Shown: positions 1 through 8,223, counted from the stretch's first letter. The stretch: DNA of 64,000 nt from Akkermansia muciniphila (GCA_945882215.1 CAMCWM010000004.1:1-64000), one strand, 5' to 3'. The notes: generated by a model not told the origin, from the sequence alone. Program-made: numbers and translations.

Positions 1-235
1 CTCGGCGCGATTGCCCGGCGCGGGCTTCGCCTCGGCCTTGGTGCGTTCTGCATCGAGGATGCGATGCTCGGTTTCGGCAAAGGCACGCGATTGGGCGAGG
101 TAGGCGGTCCACTCGGCCCGCTGTGCTTCTGGGAGCTTCGCGAGAAGCTCGTCGGTGAGCATGGTGAAGGGCTTTTCGGCGGCCTGAGCGAAGAGCAAAG
201 GGCAAAGGGCAAAGGGCGAAGAAGAGGAGGCGCAT
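1..235 (-). CDS. 5' end of a secreted protein of unknown function, apparently frame-interrupted
   Basis: The gene runs off the left edge on the minus strand. The ATG at 235-233 begins a good export signal (MRLLFFALCPL). That frame then turns into unlikely Arg/His-rich sequence. A charged, plausible body (MLTDELLAKLPEAQ, then WTAYLAQSRAF) lies in another frame, open from 162 to the window edge. The two frames meet across a 7-bp tandem repeat at 189-223. Removing one repeat unit on paper joins them into MRLLFFALCPLLFAQAAEKP followed by the body, a typical signal peptide with a cleavage site. Translation could instead start at 162 without a signal. I do not recognise the family, since only about 70 residues are visible. 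The frame break could be real (pseudogene or phase-variable) or a sequencing error in the repeat. Confidence 0.45.
   Translation of the reverse strand, partial: MRLLFFALCPLPFALRSGRRKALHHAHRRASREAPRSTAGRVDRLPRPIACLCRNRASHPRCRTHQGRGEARAGQSRR
189..223 (-). repeat. Five-unit heptanucleotide tandem repeat (CYCTTYG type)
   Basis: Read on the minus strand, this is five consecutive 7-bp units: TTCTTCG, three perfect CCCTTTG copies and CTCTTCG. It lies in the signal-peptide region of the partial gene at the left edge. Seven is not a multiple of three, so gain or loss of one unit changes the frame. A related five-unit repeat lies at 63775-63809. Confidence 0.8.
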
Positions 236-255
236 GGTGGAAAATGGAGGGGTTT

Positions 256-333
256 AACCGCTGATATGACGCTGATTAAACGCTAATGGCAGAATTCAAT
301 CATCGGCGTCTCATTAGCGTCATATCAGCGGTT
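256..333. repeat. Intergenic inverted repeat with perfect 18-bp arms
   Basis: The arms at 256-273 (AACCGCTGATATGACGCT) and 316-333 are exact reverse complements, separated by 42 bp. A second 9-bp pair (280-288 with 312-320) offers an alternative fold. The left half also contains three imperfect 11-bp units starting CGCTGAT or CGCTAAT. It lies between the 3' end of truD and the start of the next minus-strand gene. It could act as a terminator, but no T-run follows. A REP-type interspersed repeat is the alternative. Confidence 0.75.
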
Positions 334-357
334 CAAAGACATGTATTATGTTTGAGG

Positions 358-1389
358 TCAGGCTTCATCCAGCACGGCCAGTTCGCTGAGCAGCGTGGTG
401 GCGTAGGTGCCTTTGGGCAGGGCGAAAGTCAGCTCGAGGTCGCCGTTTTCAAGGGCGGTGAAGCTGGGTTGCTCGGGGCGCAGGCGCATGACGCGGCGCT
501 CCTGGCGCAGACCGGCGGCTTCGAGGCCGGAGGTGAGCGCGGGGTGCTCGGCGGCGATGGCGGATTCGAGTTCGCGTACTTTGCCGACGCTTTGGAGCTC
601 GCCCACGCCCCAGAGCGGCGCGGTGAGTTCGCACACGCCTAGCTGGAAGCGCTGGACTTCATCGCCGCGATGTTTCTCGGGCAGGAGGATGGTGCCGTTG
701 TCGGCGAAGCCATAGACCTCGCCGCTCAGGGCGCGATCCCAGGTGCCAGCGGACATGCGTGCGGCGACGACGGCATTGAAGAGGTGACTGCGTGCCGCCG
801 AGAGCAAAATGCCGCGCAGCAGGCGGTCGGGGCTGAAGTCACCGCGAAACATGGCGAGCGCTTTTTCGACGTTGCGGCCTTCGTTGCCGAAACGCTGCGT
901 GCCGAAGTAGTTCGGCGCACCGCGTTCGACGATGCGCTGCCAGCGCTCGGCGGCGAGCGTGGCGTCGAAGTCCGGCTCACGCAGGCGAATGGTGAAGCGA
1001 TTGCCGAGATGGATGCCACGGCGGAGTTTACGAGTGTTTCGCGTGATGCGCAGCACGCGCAGGCCCTCCGACTCCAGCGCGGCTGGCTCGGGCGAAGGCT
1101 GTCCCGGCATGTGCAGGCTGAACCACTGCCGCGTGACAGCGTGGCGGTCCTTCAAGCCGCAGTGACTGACCAAGCGATGCCGCAAGCCCAGCGCATCCGC
1201 GAGGCGTGCGGCGGCGGTGTTGCTGTCGAGATCCCGTTTTTCCACCCAGACGAGGCAGTGCTCGCCCTCGCCCGAGGGTTCAAAGCCGAGCACTTCCTCG
1301 ACGACGAAATCCTCCGGCACGGATTTGAACCGCGCACGCCCCAACGGGCCGCCGTGCAGGTGGGGAAGGTGATCGGGGTCAAAGGTCAT
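358..1389 (-). CDS. truD: tRNA pseudouridine(13) synthase TruD
   Basis: The enzyme converts uridine 13 of certain tRNAs to pseudouridine. The protein is 343 aa, close to the E. coli length. Around residues 75-90 it carries the TruD signature GLKDRHAVTRQW, whose Asp is the catalytic nucleophile in this family. NYFGTQRFG, also typical of TruD, lies about 80 residues later. The C-terminal part (SFTALENGDLELTFALPKGTYATTLL) matches the usual family ending. The start ATG at 1389 leads into FDPDHLPHLHGG, consistent with family N-termini. The gene is monocistronic or leads its own unit: the upstream sulfatase gene ends at 1500, and the 110-bp gap holds no other gene. The high-GC opposite strand is also open but encodes nothing family-like. 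Confidence 0.93.
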   Translation of the reverse strand: MTFDPDHLPHLHGGPLGRARFKSVPEDFVVEEVLGFEPSGEGEHCLVWVEKRDLDSNTAAARLADALGLRHRLVSHCGLKDRHAVTRQWFSLHMPGQPSPEPAALESEGLRVLRITRNTRKLRRGIHLGNRFTIRLREPDFDATLAAERWQRIVERGAPNYFGTQRFGNEGRNVEKALAMFRGDFSPDRLLRGILLSAARSHLFNAVVAARMSAGTWDRALSGEVYGFADNGTILLPEKHRGDEVQRFQLGVCELTAPLWGVGELQSVGKVRELESAIAAEHPALTSGLEAAGLRQERRVMRLRPEQPSFTALENGDLELTFALPKGTYATTLLSELAVLDEA

Positions 1390-1499
1390 CGGGTTTTCTG
1401 ATCCTGCTTCATCGCCTCGAAGGATTTGAGCAAGTTCTCTTTCTTCTTGCCTCGCTATGAGGAAAGTTGGTCTGCTGCCTCAAGCATGTGTCCAAAGCA

Positions 1500-2825
1500 T
1501 CACGGCTTCTGCCACGGCGTGCTGCCGCCACGTTGAATGTGCTTCCGCAGACCTTCAGCCATCTCGTTGAAGACTTTCGGAGCTTTCGTGGCGACGTTCA
1601 TCGTCTCCTGCGGATCGTTCTTCAGATTGTAGAGCTCAAGCGGGCTGTAGGGATCGTTTTGCATGAGCTTCCATTCACCACGAATCAGCGCCTCGTAGTT
1701 TTTGCCACCGTAAATTTTACCGCCTTCACGCCGGACGAAGTAAAGATCACGCGGAGTGGTGACGCTGCCGCCTTTCAGGATCGGCACGAGGCTCACGGCA
1801 TCAAGTTCAGGCGAGGGCTTGGCTCCAGCGAGTTCGAGGAAGGTGGGAAATAGGTCGAAGTTCAGCCCCTGGTAATCGCTGCGGCTGCCGGGCTTGATTT
1901 GCGGAGGCCAGCGCATCATAAAGGGCACACGCAGGCCGCCGTCGTAATGATCCTGCTTCCCGCCGTGCCACGGATCATTGTTCTGCGCATGAGGCACGGA
2001 GCCGCCGTTATCTGCGCTGAAAACGACCAGGGTGTTTTCTTCCAAACCCGTCTCCTTGAGCACGGCGAGCACCTGGCCGATGCGATCATCGAGATGCTCG
2101 ACGAAGGCGACGTTCATTGCACGCTTCTCATCGAGCTGCGGCGCGCGTGCTTTCACCTTCGCCAGCCATTCCGCCGGTGGTTCGATGGGAAAATGTGGCG
2201 CGTTGTAGGCGAGGTAGAGAAAGAACGGCTTGTCCTTCGACTTCGCCCGCTCGCGCAGGTAATCGCCAGCCCAATCGGTGAAAATGTCCGTCGCGTGGCC
2301 TTGTGGGTCGATGACCTCGGCATTGAGACGCATGTAGTTGTTTCCGTGGCGCAGATGCGTCGTGTAGCTGTCCATCATGTCGCCGAGGAAGCCGTGAAAG
2401 TGGTCAAAGCCGCGCTCATTCGGCGTGTTTGGCGATTCGAGGCCGAGATGCCATTTCCCGATGATGCCAGTGTGATAGCCGACCTTCTTCAATTCATCAG
2501 CAATCGTCGGCACACCCGGTTTGAAGCAGCCCCAGGAGTTCTCCTGCTGCGTGCGGATCACGCCCGGCACTCCGACGCGATCCGCGTAGCGCCCCGTGAG
2601 CAACGCAGCGCGCGAAGGCGAGCACACCGTGCAGTTCGCCCGCATCGCCGTGAACAGCATGCCTTCCTGCCCGATGCGGTCGATGTTCGGCGTCCGCACA
2701 TCGGAAGCGTGATAGGCCGACACATCGCCATAGCCATGATCATCGGCGAAGATGAGGAGAAAATTTGGCTGCGACGCGATGAGCGGAGAACTGAAGGTGA
2801 GAAAGAGTAGAAAAAGCCGGTTCAT
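1500..2825 (-). CDS. Exported type I sulfatase (third gene of operon)
   Basis: A predicted sulfate-ester hydrolase of the alkaline-phosphatase superfamily, acting outside the cytoplasm. I chose the ATG at 2825 (MNRLFLLFLTFSSPLIA) because it gives a clean signal peptide followed directly by QPNFLLIFADDHGYGD, the metal-binding N-terminus of the family. An upstream start would add 11 hydrophilic residues. The sulfatase signature CTVCSPSRAALLTGRYA contains C-x-P-S-R, whose Cys must be oxidised to formylglycine for activity. GIIGKWHLG and VVFSADNGG are further family motifs. It is about 441 aa and lies 13 bp after the preceding sulfatase, so the two are probably co-transcribed. The substrate cannot be read from sequence; polysaccharide sulfate is likely by context in Verrucomicrobiota. 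Confidence 0.9.
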   Translation of the reverse strand: MNRLFLLFLTFSSPLIASQPNFLLIFADDHGYGDVSAYHASDVRTPNIDRIGQEGMLFTAMRANCTVCSPSRAALLTGRYADRVGVPGVIRTQQENSWGCFKPGVPTIADELKKVGYHTGIIGKWHLGLESPNTPNERGFDHFHGFLGDMMDSYTTHLRHGNNYMRLNAEVIDPQGHATDIFTDWAGDYLRERAKSKDKPFFLYLAYNAPHFPIEPPAEWLAKVKARAPQLDEKRAMNVAFVEHLDDRIGQVLAVLKETGLEENTLVVFSADNGGSVPHAQNNDPWHGGKQDHYDGGLRVPFMMRWPPQIKPGSRSDYQGLNFDLFPTFLELAGAKPSPELDAVSLVPILKGGSVTTPRDLYFVRREGGKIYGGKNYEALIRGEWKLMQNDPYSPLELYNLKNDPQETMNVATKAPKVFNEMAEGLRKHIQRGGSTPWQKP

Positions 2826-2838
2826 ACGTTGATGGGGT

Positions 2839-4245
2839 TCATTTCCGCGTGCGGCCATTGTCGCGGGCCTGAGCGAGCTGGGTGCTGAGTTGTTTCACGA
2901 CATCGGGATGCTCTGGGACGATGTTTTTGGTTTCTCCGACATCTTGGGTGAGGTCGAAGAGCGTTTGCTGCTTGCCGTCTTTGCTCTCCGTGAACTTCCA
3001 GCGGCTGGAGCGGACGGCGAGGATGTTATCCTGCGTGTCGCCCTGCATGATGGTGATGGGGCGGATGGGAGCGGCGAGCGATGGATCGCGCAGCGCGGGC
3101 AGGATGTCGAAGGAGTCCTCGCCAGCGTTGTCAGGCAATTTTGTGCCGACGATGCTGGCGATGGTGGCGAGCAGGTCGGTGAGGTTGATGGTTTGTGCCG
3201 AAGTCGAGGCTGCGGGGATCTGGCCGGGCCAGCGGACAATGAACGGCACGCGATGCCCGCCCTCGAACGGCGAGCCTTTGCCATCGTGCCAGGGACCGTT
3301 CGTGAGGTGGCCCATCGCCTTGGCGTCGTGCTTGGCGGTGCGGAATTTTTCACGCACGCCACCGGCCTCGCTGGCGAGATTGAGCTTCACTTTTTGCGTG
3401 CCTTTGAAATCGTTCGGCGTGCCGCCGTTGTCGCTGGTGAAGAAGAACAGCGTGCGCTCGGAGAGCTTGAGTTCATCCAGCGTGGCGAGGATTTCGCCGA
3501 CGTGGGCATCGAGTTCCTGAATGTGATCGCCGAGCAGGCCGGCCTGGCTCGTGCCACGAAACGCTGCCGCCGGGGTGATGTGCGTGTGTGATGCGCAGGG
3601 CGTGAAGTAGAGGAAGAAGGGCCGGTCATGATGCTCGCGGATGAAGCCGATGGCCTTCGCAGTGAGCGTGGTGTCCACCAGGTCTTCCACACGCGGCTGC
3701 GCGACGCCTTCGGGGAACTCGCTGCCCTCCACGATGCGATACGCTTCGCCCGGCTTTCGCCCGACGATGTCGTGATTTTCGATGAAGACGCGGTAGCGGT
3801 CGTTGTGGTTCTGCGGCACGCCGAAGTGATAATCAAACCCCACCTCCAGCGGTCCGGTGATGGGTAGTTGGTTCCAATCCTTGCTGTAACCGAGATGCCA
3901 CTTCCCAATCGCCGCCGAGCGATAGCCCTGCGCCTTCAGCATCGACGCGATGTTCAGGCGGTCCTGCTCAATATGATAATCATTCCCCTTCTTGTGCAGC
4001 CGCCACGGCGACCGCCCCGAAAGCAGTCCATAACGCGAAGGCGAACACACGGACGCGGGCGAGTGAGCATCCGTGAAACGCACGCCCTCACGCGCCAGTC
4101 GATCAATATTCGGCGTCTTGATCTTCGTCGCGCCGTAACAGCCCACATCGCCGTAGCCGAGGTCATCGGCGAGGATGATGACGATGTTCGGCTGCGCCGC
4201 GAAAAGGGCGGGGCAGAGGGTGAGGAGGAAAAGGAAGTGTTTCAT
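2839..4245 (-). CDS. Exported type I sulfatase (second gene of operon)
   Basis: A 468-aa sulfatase beginning with a signal peptide (MKHFLFLLTLCPALFA). AQPNIVIILADDLGYGDVG, with the metal-binding Asp pair, follows. The formylglycine motif is C-S-P-S-R in SVCSPSRYGLLSGRSP, and SAAIGKWHLG and FFTSDNGG follow as expected. The ATG at 4245 overlaps the stop of the upstream sulfatase by 4 bp (ATGA), indicating translational coupling. Activation needs a formylglycine-generating enzyme or anaerobic sulfatase maturase, and neither is recognisable in this window. Arylsulfatase A-like annotation is the usual database call; the true substrate is unknown. Confidence 0.92.
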   Translation of the reverse strand: MKHFLFLLTLCPALFAAQPNIVIILADDLGYGDVGCYGATKIKTPNIDRLAREGVRFTDAHSPASVCSPSRYGLLSGRSPWRLHKKGNDYHIEQDRLNIASMLKAQGYRSAAIGKWHLGYSKDWNQLPITGPLEVGFDYHFGVPQNHNDRYRVFIENHDIVGRKPGEAYRIVEGSEFPEGVAQPRVEDLVDTTLTAKAIGFIREHHDRPFFLYFTPCASHTHITPAAAFRGTSQAGLLGDHIQELDAHVGEILATLDELKLSERTLFFFTSDNGGTPNDFKGTQKVKLNLASEAGGVREKFRTAKHDAKAMGHLTNGPWHDGKGSPFEGGHRVPFIVRWPGQIPAASTSAQTINLTDLLATIASIVGTKLPDNAGEDSFDILPALRDPSLAAPIRPITIMQGDTQDNILAVRSSRWKFTESKDGKQQTLFDLTQDVGETKNIVPEHPDVVKQLSTQLAQARDNGRTRK

Positions 4246-5771
4246 GGCAGCTTCGGTTTCACGGGGGTCTTATTTTCCTTATCGACAGGATAGACGGCCT
4301 GTTGTTCTTCGAGACCAGCGATCATGCCTTGCATGAGACGCTTCAATTCGGCGGGCTTCACGGCGGCGAGGTCGCTTTGCTCAAAAGGATCGGCTTTGAG
4401 GTTGTAGAGTTGGTAATGACTGCCGCCGGAGACAGCGGTCGGAAAGTAGTGGTAGATGACCTTCCACTCGCCATCGCGAAAGGTGGTGAAGTAGTCCGTG
4501 CGATGTGGCGCGTGCGGGTAGTGCATGAGAAATTTTTCATCGCGCGTGCTGTCGGGTTTGGCGGTGAGAAGGGTGTCGAGCTTCCTGCCATCGACGGCGT
4601 GTTGCGCGGGCGCTTTGATGCCGGTGAGGTCGAGGAGAGTGGGAAACATGTCATACACGGCTGCCTGCTGGCTTTGAATGGCTCCGGCAGCGATGGGAAG
4701 ACGTTTTTGATGGGCGTTGTCGCTGTTTTGTTTCGCCCAGGCGGCGATGAAGGGCACTCTCATGCCACCCTCGTAGTGAGAACCTTTTTTACCGCGCAAC
4801 GGTGCCGCGCATGCGACTTCGTGCTGATGCCCAAGCGGTGCATCGCTGCCGTTGTCGCCGAGGAAGAGGACGAGCGTGTTGTCGGCGATGCCGAGGGCGT
4901 CAAGATGGTCGAGGACATCACCGAGCGACTTGTCCATGCCTTCGATCAGTGTGGCAAAAGCCTGCGCCTGAGGCGACTTGCCGCTGTTGGTGTAGTTCGC
5001 GGCGAAACGCGGATCGGAATCGAATGGCGCATGCACGGCGTATTGGGCGAAGTAGAGGAAGAAGGGCTTCTGAGCCTTCACCGCATCACTCACATGCGCC
5101 TTGGCTTCGATGGTCAGAGCTTCGGTGAGGAAGATATCCTGCCCGTGATACTTCTCCAGACCCTGGACGGCATGGCTGCCACGTTTGACCTTGGCATTGG
5201 CCTTCGTGGGGCGGTCGAAGTTCTGCTTGCCGTAGTAGCTGCCCGGCGCGCCGATGGAGCCGCCGGCCACATTGATGTCGAAGCCGATCTTCGTTGGATC
5301 AGCACCGTCAAAGGCACGCGGCGCGAAGTGGCCTTTGCCGACGTGGATGGTGCGGTAGCCCGCGCCTTTGAGAAGGCCCGGCAGGGTGACATCGTTGGGC
5401 TTGAGGCCTTTCCAGTTCCAGTCCGCCGGCCCTTGAGGTCCGGCATTGTCGTTGTCAGGATTGATCCAGTTCGTGGTGCGGTGACGTGCCGCATTCTGCC
5501 CGGTCATGATGGAGATGCGTGTCGGCGAGCACACACTCATGGCGCAGAAGTTGTTGAAGCGAATGCCGCGCGCTGCGAGCCGCTCCATGTTCGGCGTGCG
5601 GTAGAAGTCGTTGAGCGGGTAGCGCTTCGCTTTGCCCTCGGCGTCGGTCAAAAACGGCAGCGAGGTGTCCATGACGCCCATGTCATCGACGAGCATGATG
5701 ACGATATTCGGCGGTGATGCGGCGAACAGAGACGAACTGAGGGCAAGGAGGAAAAGCAGCAGGTGTTTCAT
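4242..5771 (-). CDS. Exported type I sulfatase (first gene of operon)
   Basis: A 509-aa sulfatase with signal peptide MKHLLLFLLALSSSLFA and the N-terminal metal site PPNIVIMLVDDMGVMD. The formylglycine motif reads C-S-P-T-R (SVCSPTRISIMTGQN), so Thr replaces the more common Ser. This variant is accepted in the family. TIHVGKGHFA occupies the position of the usual GKWHLG, so the Trp is missing. LFLGDNGSDAPLG is the second metal or active-site region. The gene opens a three-sulfatase minus-strand operon and probably uses a promoter in the short gap before the acyltransferase gene, which ends at 5819. Three different sulfatases together suggest stepwise desulfation of one sulfated polymer; this is inference. 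Confidence 0.9.
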   Translation of the reverse strand: MKHLLLFLLALSSSLFAASPPNIVIMLVDDMGVMDTSLPFLTDAEGKAKRYPLNDFYRTPNMERLAARGIRFNNFCAMSVCSPTRISIMTGQNAARHRTTNWINPDNDNAGPQGPADWNWKGLKPNDVTLPGLLKGAGYRTIHVGKGHFAPRAFDGADPTKIGFDINVAGGSIGAPGSYYGKQNFDRPTKANAKVKRGSHAVQGLEKYHGQDIFLTEALTIEAKAHVSDAVKAQKPFFLYFAQYAVHAPFDSDPRFAANYTNSGKSPQAQAFATLIEGMDKSLGDVLDHLDALGIADNTLVLFLGDNGSDAPLGHQHEVACAAPLRGKKGSHYEGGMRVPFIAAWAKQNSDNAHQKRLPIAAGAIQSQQAAVYDMFPTLLDLTGIKAPAQHAVDGRKLDTLLTAKPDSTRDEKFLMHYPHAPHRTDYFTTFRDGEWKVIYHYFPTAVSGGSHYQLYNLKADPFEQSDLAAVKPAELKRLMQGMIAGLEEQQAVYPVDKENKTPVKPKLP

Positions 5772-5818
5772 GGCCGAATGCTAACGGCATGAAGCGCGAC
5801 CTGTTGCAGCGGATGCGA

Positions 5819-7417
5819 TCACTTCACGGCGGCGCGATGCTTCCGTCCGTTCAGCAGCGCGCCGATCCAGGTGTAGCGCGCCAGATATTCGTAGCTGACC
5901 AGCAGCAACGCAAAGACACCGCCGCAGACCAGCGCAAACTTCAATCCCGGTGCCAGCGGCCAGTCACGCACCCAAAGCTGCGCGGCGATCACGAGCGGCA
6001 GATGCGCGAGATACATCCAGTAAGAGGCATCGGATAGATAGCGAATCCACGGCCGCTCCTGCGACACGAAACGACGAAACAGGCCCATCATCGCCGCGCT
6101 CATCATCCAGACGTAGATGACTTGAAGCAGTATCGCCATGCCGCGCAGCTTTGCGCCACCGTAAGTGGTTGCGAGACCTGCGGGATACACGATGAGCAAT
6201 GCAAGGGGCAGCATCAGCCACCAGCGGCGGCCCAGGCGGCCTTCGTGGTCCTCACTGTCGAAGTACAGCGCGCCATAGCCGAAGAAGATGGCGTAGTAGG
6301 CCAGCAGATGGAACGGCGGCAGGATGCTCGATGAGGTGTCCGGGCCGAAGTTCGGCATCGCGCGGCCCATGAACCACGCGGGGATCAAAGTGAGCGGCAC
6401 CAGCCAGAGATAACTCAGCGATGAAGTGACCCAGCGGCGCGGCGCAGGCTTCCATCCGATACGATTCGCGATCCAGGCACACACCGCGAAGCCCGCCACC
6501 ATCCAGCAGAGGAACCACAGGAACCAAAGATGACTGAAGATCGGCATCTGCGTCAGAAACAGCCAGAGCGCGAGCAACGGACGCGGTTTGGCCTCCTCCC
6601 CGCTCCCACCGAGCATCTGCCGCACCTCCTGGCGGCCCTTCGTGACCGATTTCTCCTCCACCGGCACTTTCATGACCTTGGCGATGAATTGCGTCACGCT
6701 CCAGTCCACCAGCGTCGCGTCTAGCGCCGTCTCGCCGCGCTCATTCTTGATCTTGGGGTCGGCACCGGCCTTCAGCAGCTCGCGTGCGATGTCCGCACGG
6801 CCGAGAAACGCGGCACCATGCAAAGCGGTGCCGCCATCGCGATTCGCACGCTTTGCATCCGCTCCGCGCTGCAAGAGCAGCTTCACGACTTCATCACGCC
6901 CGAAGATGGTCGCGTAGCTCAGCGGCGTCACGCCGAGCACGGGGTCGGGCGCGTTCACCTCCGCGCCGTCATCAAGCAGGCGTTGCACGACATCGCGATC
7001 TCCAGCTGCGCAGGCCTTCCATAAGGTCGGCGGCCCTTGTTCGGCCCTTCGTGACTCGGATTGCGCCGCGACCGCGCCGAGCCAGAACATCGCGGGCACG
7101 ATCGTCAGCGTGCCGAGCAGCAGCGGCAGAAACACACGTTTGAACCGGTGCGCGATCACCGCCCGCAGTCCGCGCCGCCGCCAAAGCATCGCGGTGAAAA
7201 AACCGCTCAGCACAAAAAACAGCGGCATGCGAAAGCCATGCACCGCGCTGATGAGCACCTGAAAAACACTGCTCGTGCGCGAGTCCTGCACCATCCATGG
7301 CCCGCCGGTGAAGGACAGCGCAGCATGCAGGGCGATGCCCAGCAGCATCGCAAACGCACGCAGGGCATCGAGATCATGACGGCGGGCGGAGGCCGGTGGA
7401 AGTTCCATGAAGTGCAT
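5819..7417 (-). CDS. Acyltransferase-3 family membrane protein with inserted ankyrin repeats
   Basis: The N-terminus (ARRHDLDALRAFAMLLGIALHA) and HGFRMPLFFVLSGFF match the acyltransferase-3 / MdoC-OpgC family of multi-spanning membrane O-acyltransferases. Three membrane segments are followed by a soluble block of about 115 residues with three to four ankyrin repeats: TLWKACAAGDRDVVQRLLDDG, then TPLSYATIFGRDEVVKLLLQRG, then TALHGAAFLGRADIARELLKAG, then a degenerate one. The remaining membrane helices follow, starting with LLALWLFLTQ. The longest reading starts at 7441, but its first codons lie inside the inverted repeat at 7424-7445, so I prefer the ATG at 7417 (7408 is also possible). The likely role is O-acylation of an envelope glycan, with the ankyrin block as a partner-binding or sensing insert. 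The acceptor is unknown. Confidence 0.85.
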   Translation of the reverse strand: MHFMELPPASARRHDLDALRAFAMLLGIALHAALSFTGGPWMVQDSRTSSVFQVLISAVHGFRMPLFFVLSGFFTAMLWRRRGLRAVIAHRFKRVFLPLLLGTLTIVPAMFWLGAVAAQSESRRAEQGPPTLWKACAAGDRDVVQRLLDDGAEVNAPDPVLGVTPLSYATIFGRDEVVKLLLQRGADAKRANRDGGTALHGAAFLGRADIARELLKAGADPKIKNERGETALDATLVDWSVTQFIAKVMKVPVEEKSVTKGRQEVRQMLGGSGEEAKPRPLLALWLFLTQMPIFSHLWFLWFLCWMVAGFAVCAWIANRIGWKPAPRRWVTSSLSYLWLVPLTLIPAWFMGRAMPNFGPDTSSSILPPFHLLAYYAIFFGYGALYFDSEDHEGRLGRRWWLMLPLALLIVYPAGLATTYGGAKLRGMAILLQVIYVWMMSAAMMGLFRRFVSQERPWIRYLSDASYWMYLAHLPLVIAAQLWVRDWPLAPGLKFALVCGGVFALLLVSYEYLARYTWIGALLNGRKHRAAVK

Positions 7418-7423
7418 GAAGGA

Positions 7424-7523
7424 GTCTGGAGTGAATGGCACTGAGCTAAGCCTGTTTTAGGACGAGAAATGGTTGAAAATTTGATACCAAATGGGCCTCA
7501 ACTCAGTGCCATTCACTCCAGAC
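7424..7523. mobile_element. MITE-like 100-bp element with perfect 22-bp terminal inverted repeats
   Basis: Arms at 7424-7445 and 7502-7523 are perfect 22-bp reverse complements (GTCTGGAGTGAATGGCACTGAG). The AT-rich 56-bp core has no reading frame. One arm overlaps the extreme 5' end of the acyltransferase reading frame, where it would supply an upstream ATG. Size and architecture fit a non-autonomous MITE. No transposase is nearby, and I could not confirm a target-site duplication. A bidirectional terminator or regulatory hairpin is the alternative. Confidence 0.5.
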
Positions 7524-7818
7524 CCTTTCCTTTTCACTCTCACAGCTTTATCCCCCTTGTGTCAAAACTTATGAGGCAACAGGGGACAGGTGTGACATCA
7601 GAAAAAATATTTGATCATCCGAGGCAGACCTGTTAGCCTGATTCCAAAGTCAATTTTGCCCCAAACATTAAGGCGCTGCCCAACATCACCCGTGACTTCT
7701 CTTGGAAGACTCCATCCCTCTTTTGACATCTCCAATTGGTCGTTATTCTCGCCGTCGGCTCCTCTGCACCATTCAGGTCTGGCCCGCGTGAAAGTAATTC
7801 ATAACACTATTCACTGAA
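7524..7818. other. Intergenic AT-richer region, no gene recognised
   Basis: This stretch between the inverted-repeat element and the small secreted protein is visibly less GC-rich than its surroundings. A 68-codon frame on the plus strand (7611-7817) has no family signature and unlikely composition, so I do not call it. The region may hold the promoter of the gene at 7819. No transposase or RNA gene is visible. Confidence 0.5.
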
Positions 7819-8223
7819 ATGATTGTTCCACGCAAAGACCATAGTCGAGTGGTTGGACGGAAAATCTCCAGTCCACTTAGTCTTGCCGCTGGTCGACTGG
7901 CTTTGGTGCTTTTAGCAACGTTCTGGTGGGTGAAAGCTGAATCGGCTACTCCCTTTGATCCCACCAAAAAGTCAGGCGTCACTTCCTCATTTGTTGGTGA
8001 TACATTGATCTTCACTAACCATAATACAGACAAGGATGTTTCCGTCACCTTCAAGATAGAGTATTGGAAAGACAATAACTTTTGGAAAGTTAGGAAGCAG
8101 GAACGAGTGGAGATCGGTCGGGGAGGTACTGCCACTGTGAAGGTCATTCGGCCCGGCAATGTGCCGATCTCAGCACTCGGTGCAGCTATCATTAGCGGCG
8201 TACACAAGAAGATGTCCCCCTAG
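7819..8223 (+). CDS. Small exported protein of unknown function
   Basis: A 134-aa protein with a basic N-terminus (IVPRKDHSRVVGRK), a hydrophobic stretch (LALVLLATFWWVKAESA) that looks like a signal peptide or anchor, and a beta-rich mature part (SSFVGDTLIFTNHNTDKDVSVTFKIEYW). The mature part resembles a small Ig-like or 'alternate with charged residue' beta-sandwich, but I recognise no family. Codon use is clearly less GC-biased than neighbouring genes. Together with the adjacent inverted-repeat element, this suggests recent acquisition. No obvious Shine-Dalgarno sequence precedes the ATG. Confidence 0.5.
   Translation: MIVPRKDHSRVVGRKISSPLSLAAGRLALVLLATFWWVKAESATPFDPTKKSGVTSSFVGDTLIFTNHNTDKDVSVTFKIEYWKDNNFWKVRKQERVEIGRGGTATVKVIRPGNVPISALGAAIISGVHKKMSP

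Noticed and set aside
7611-7817. 68-codon plus-strand frame in the AT-richer gap
   Set aside because: No domain or signal, Pro/Ser-rich random composition, no supporting context.
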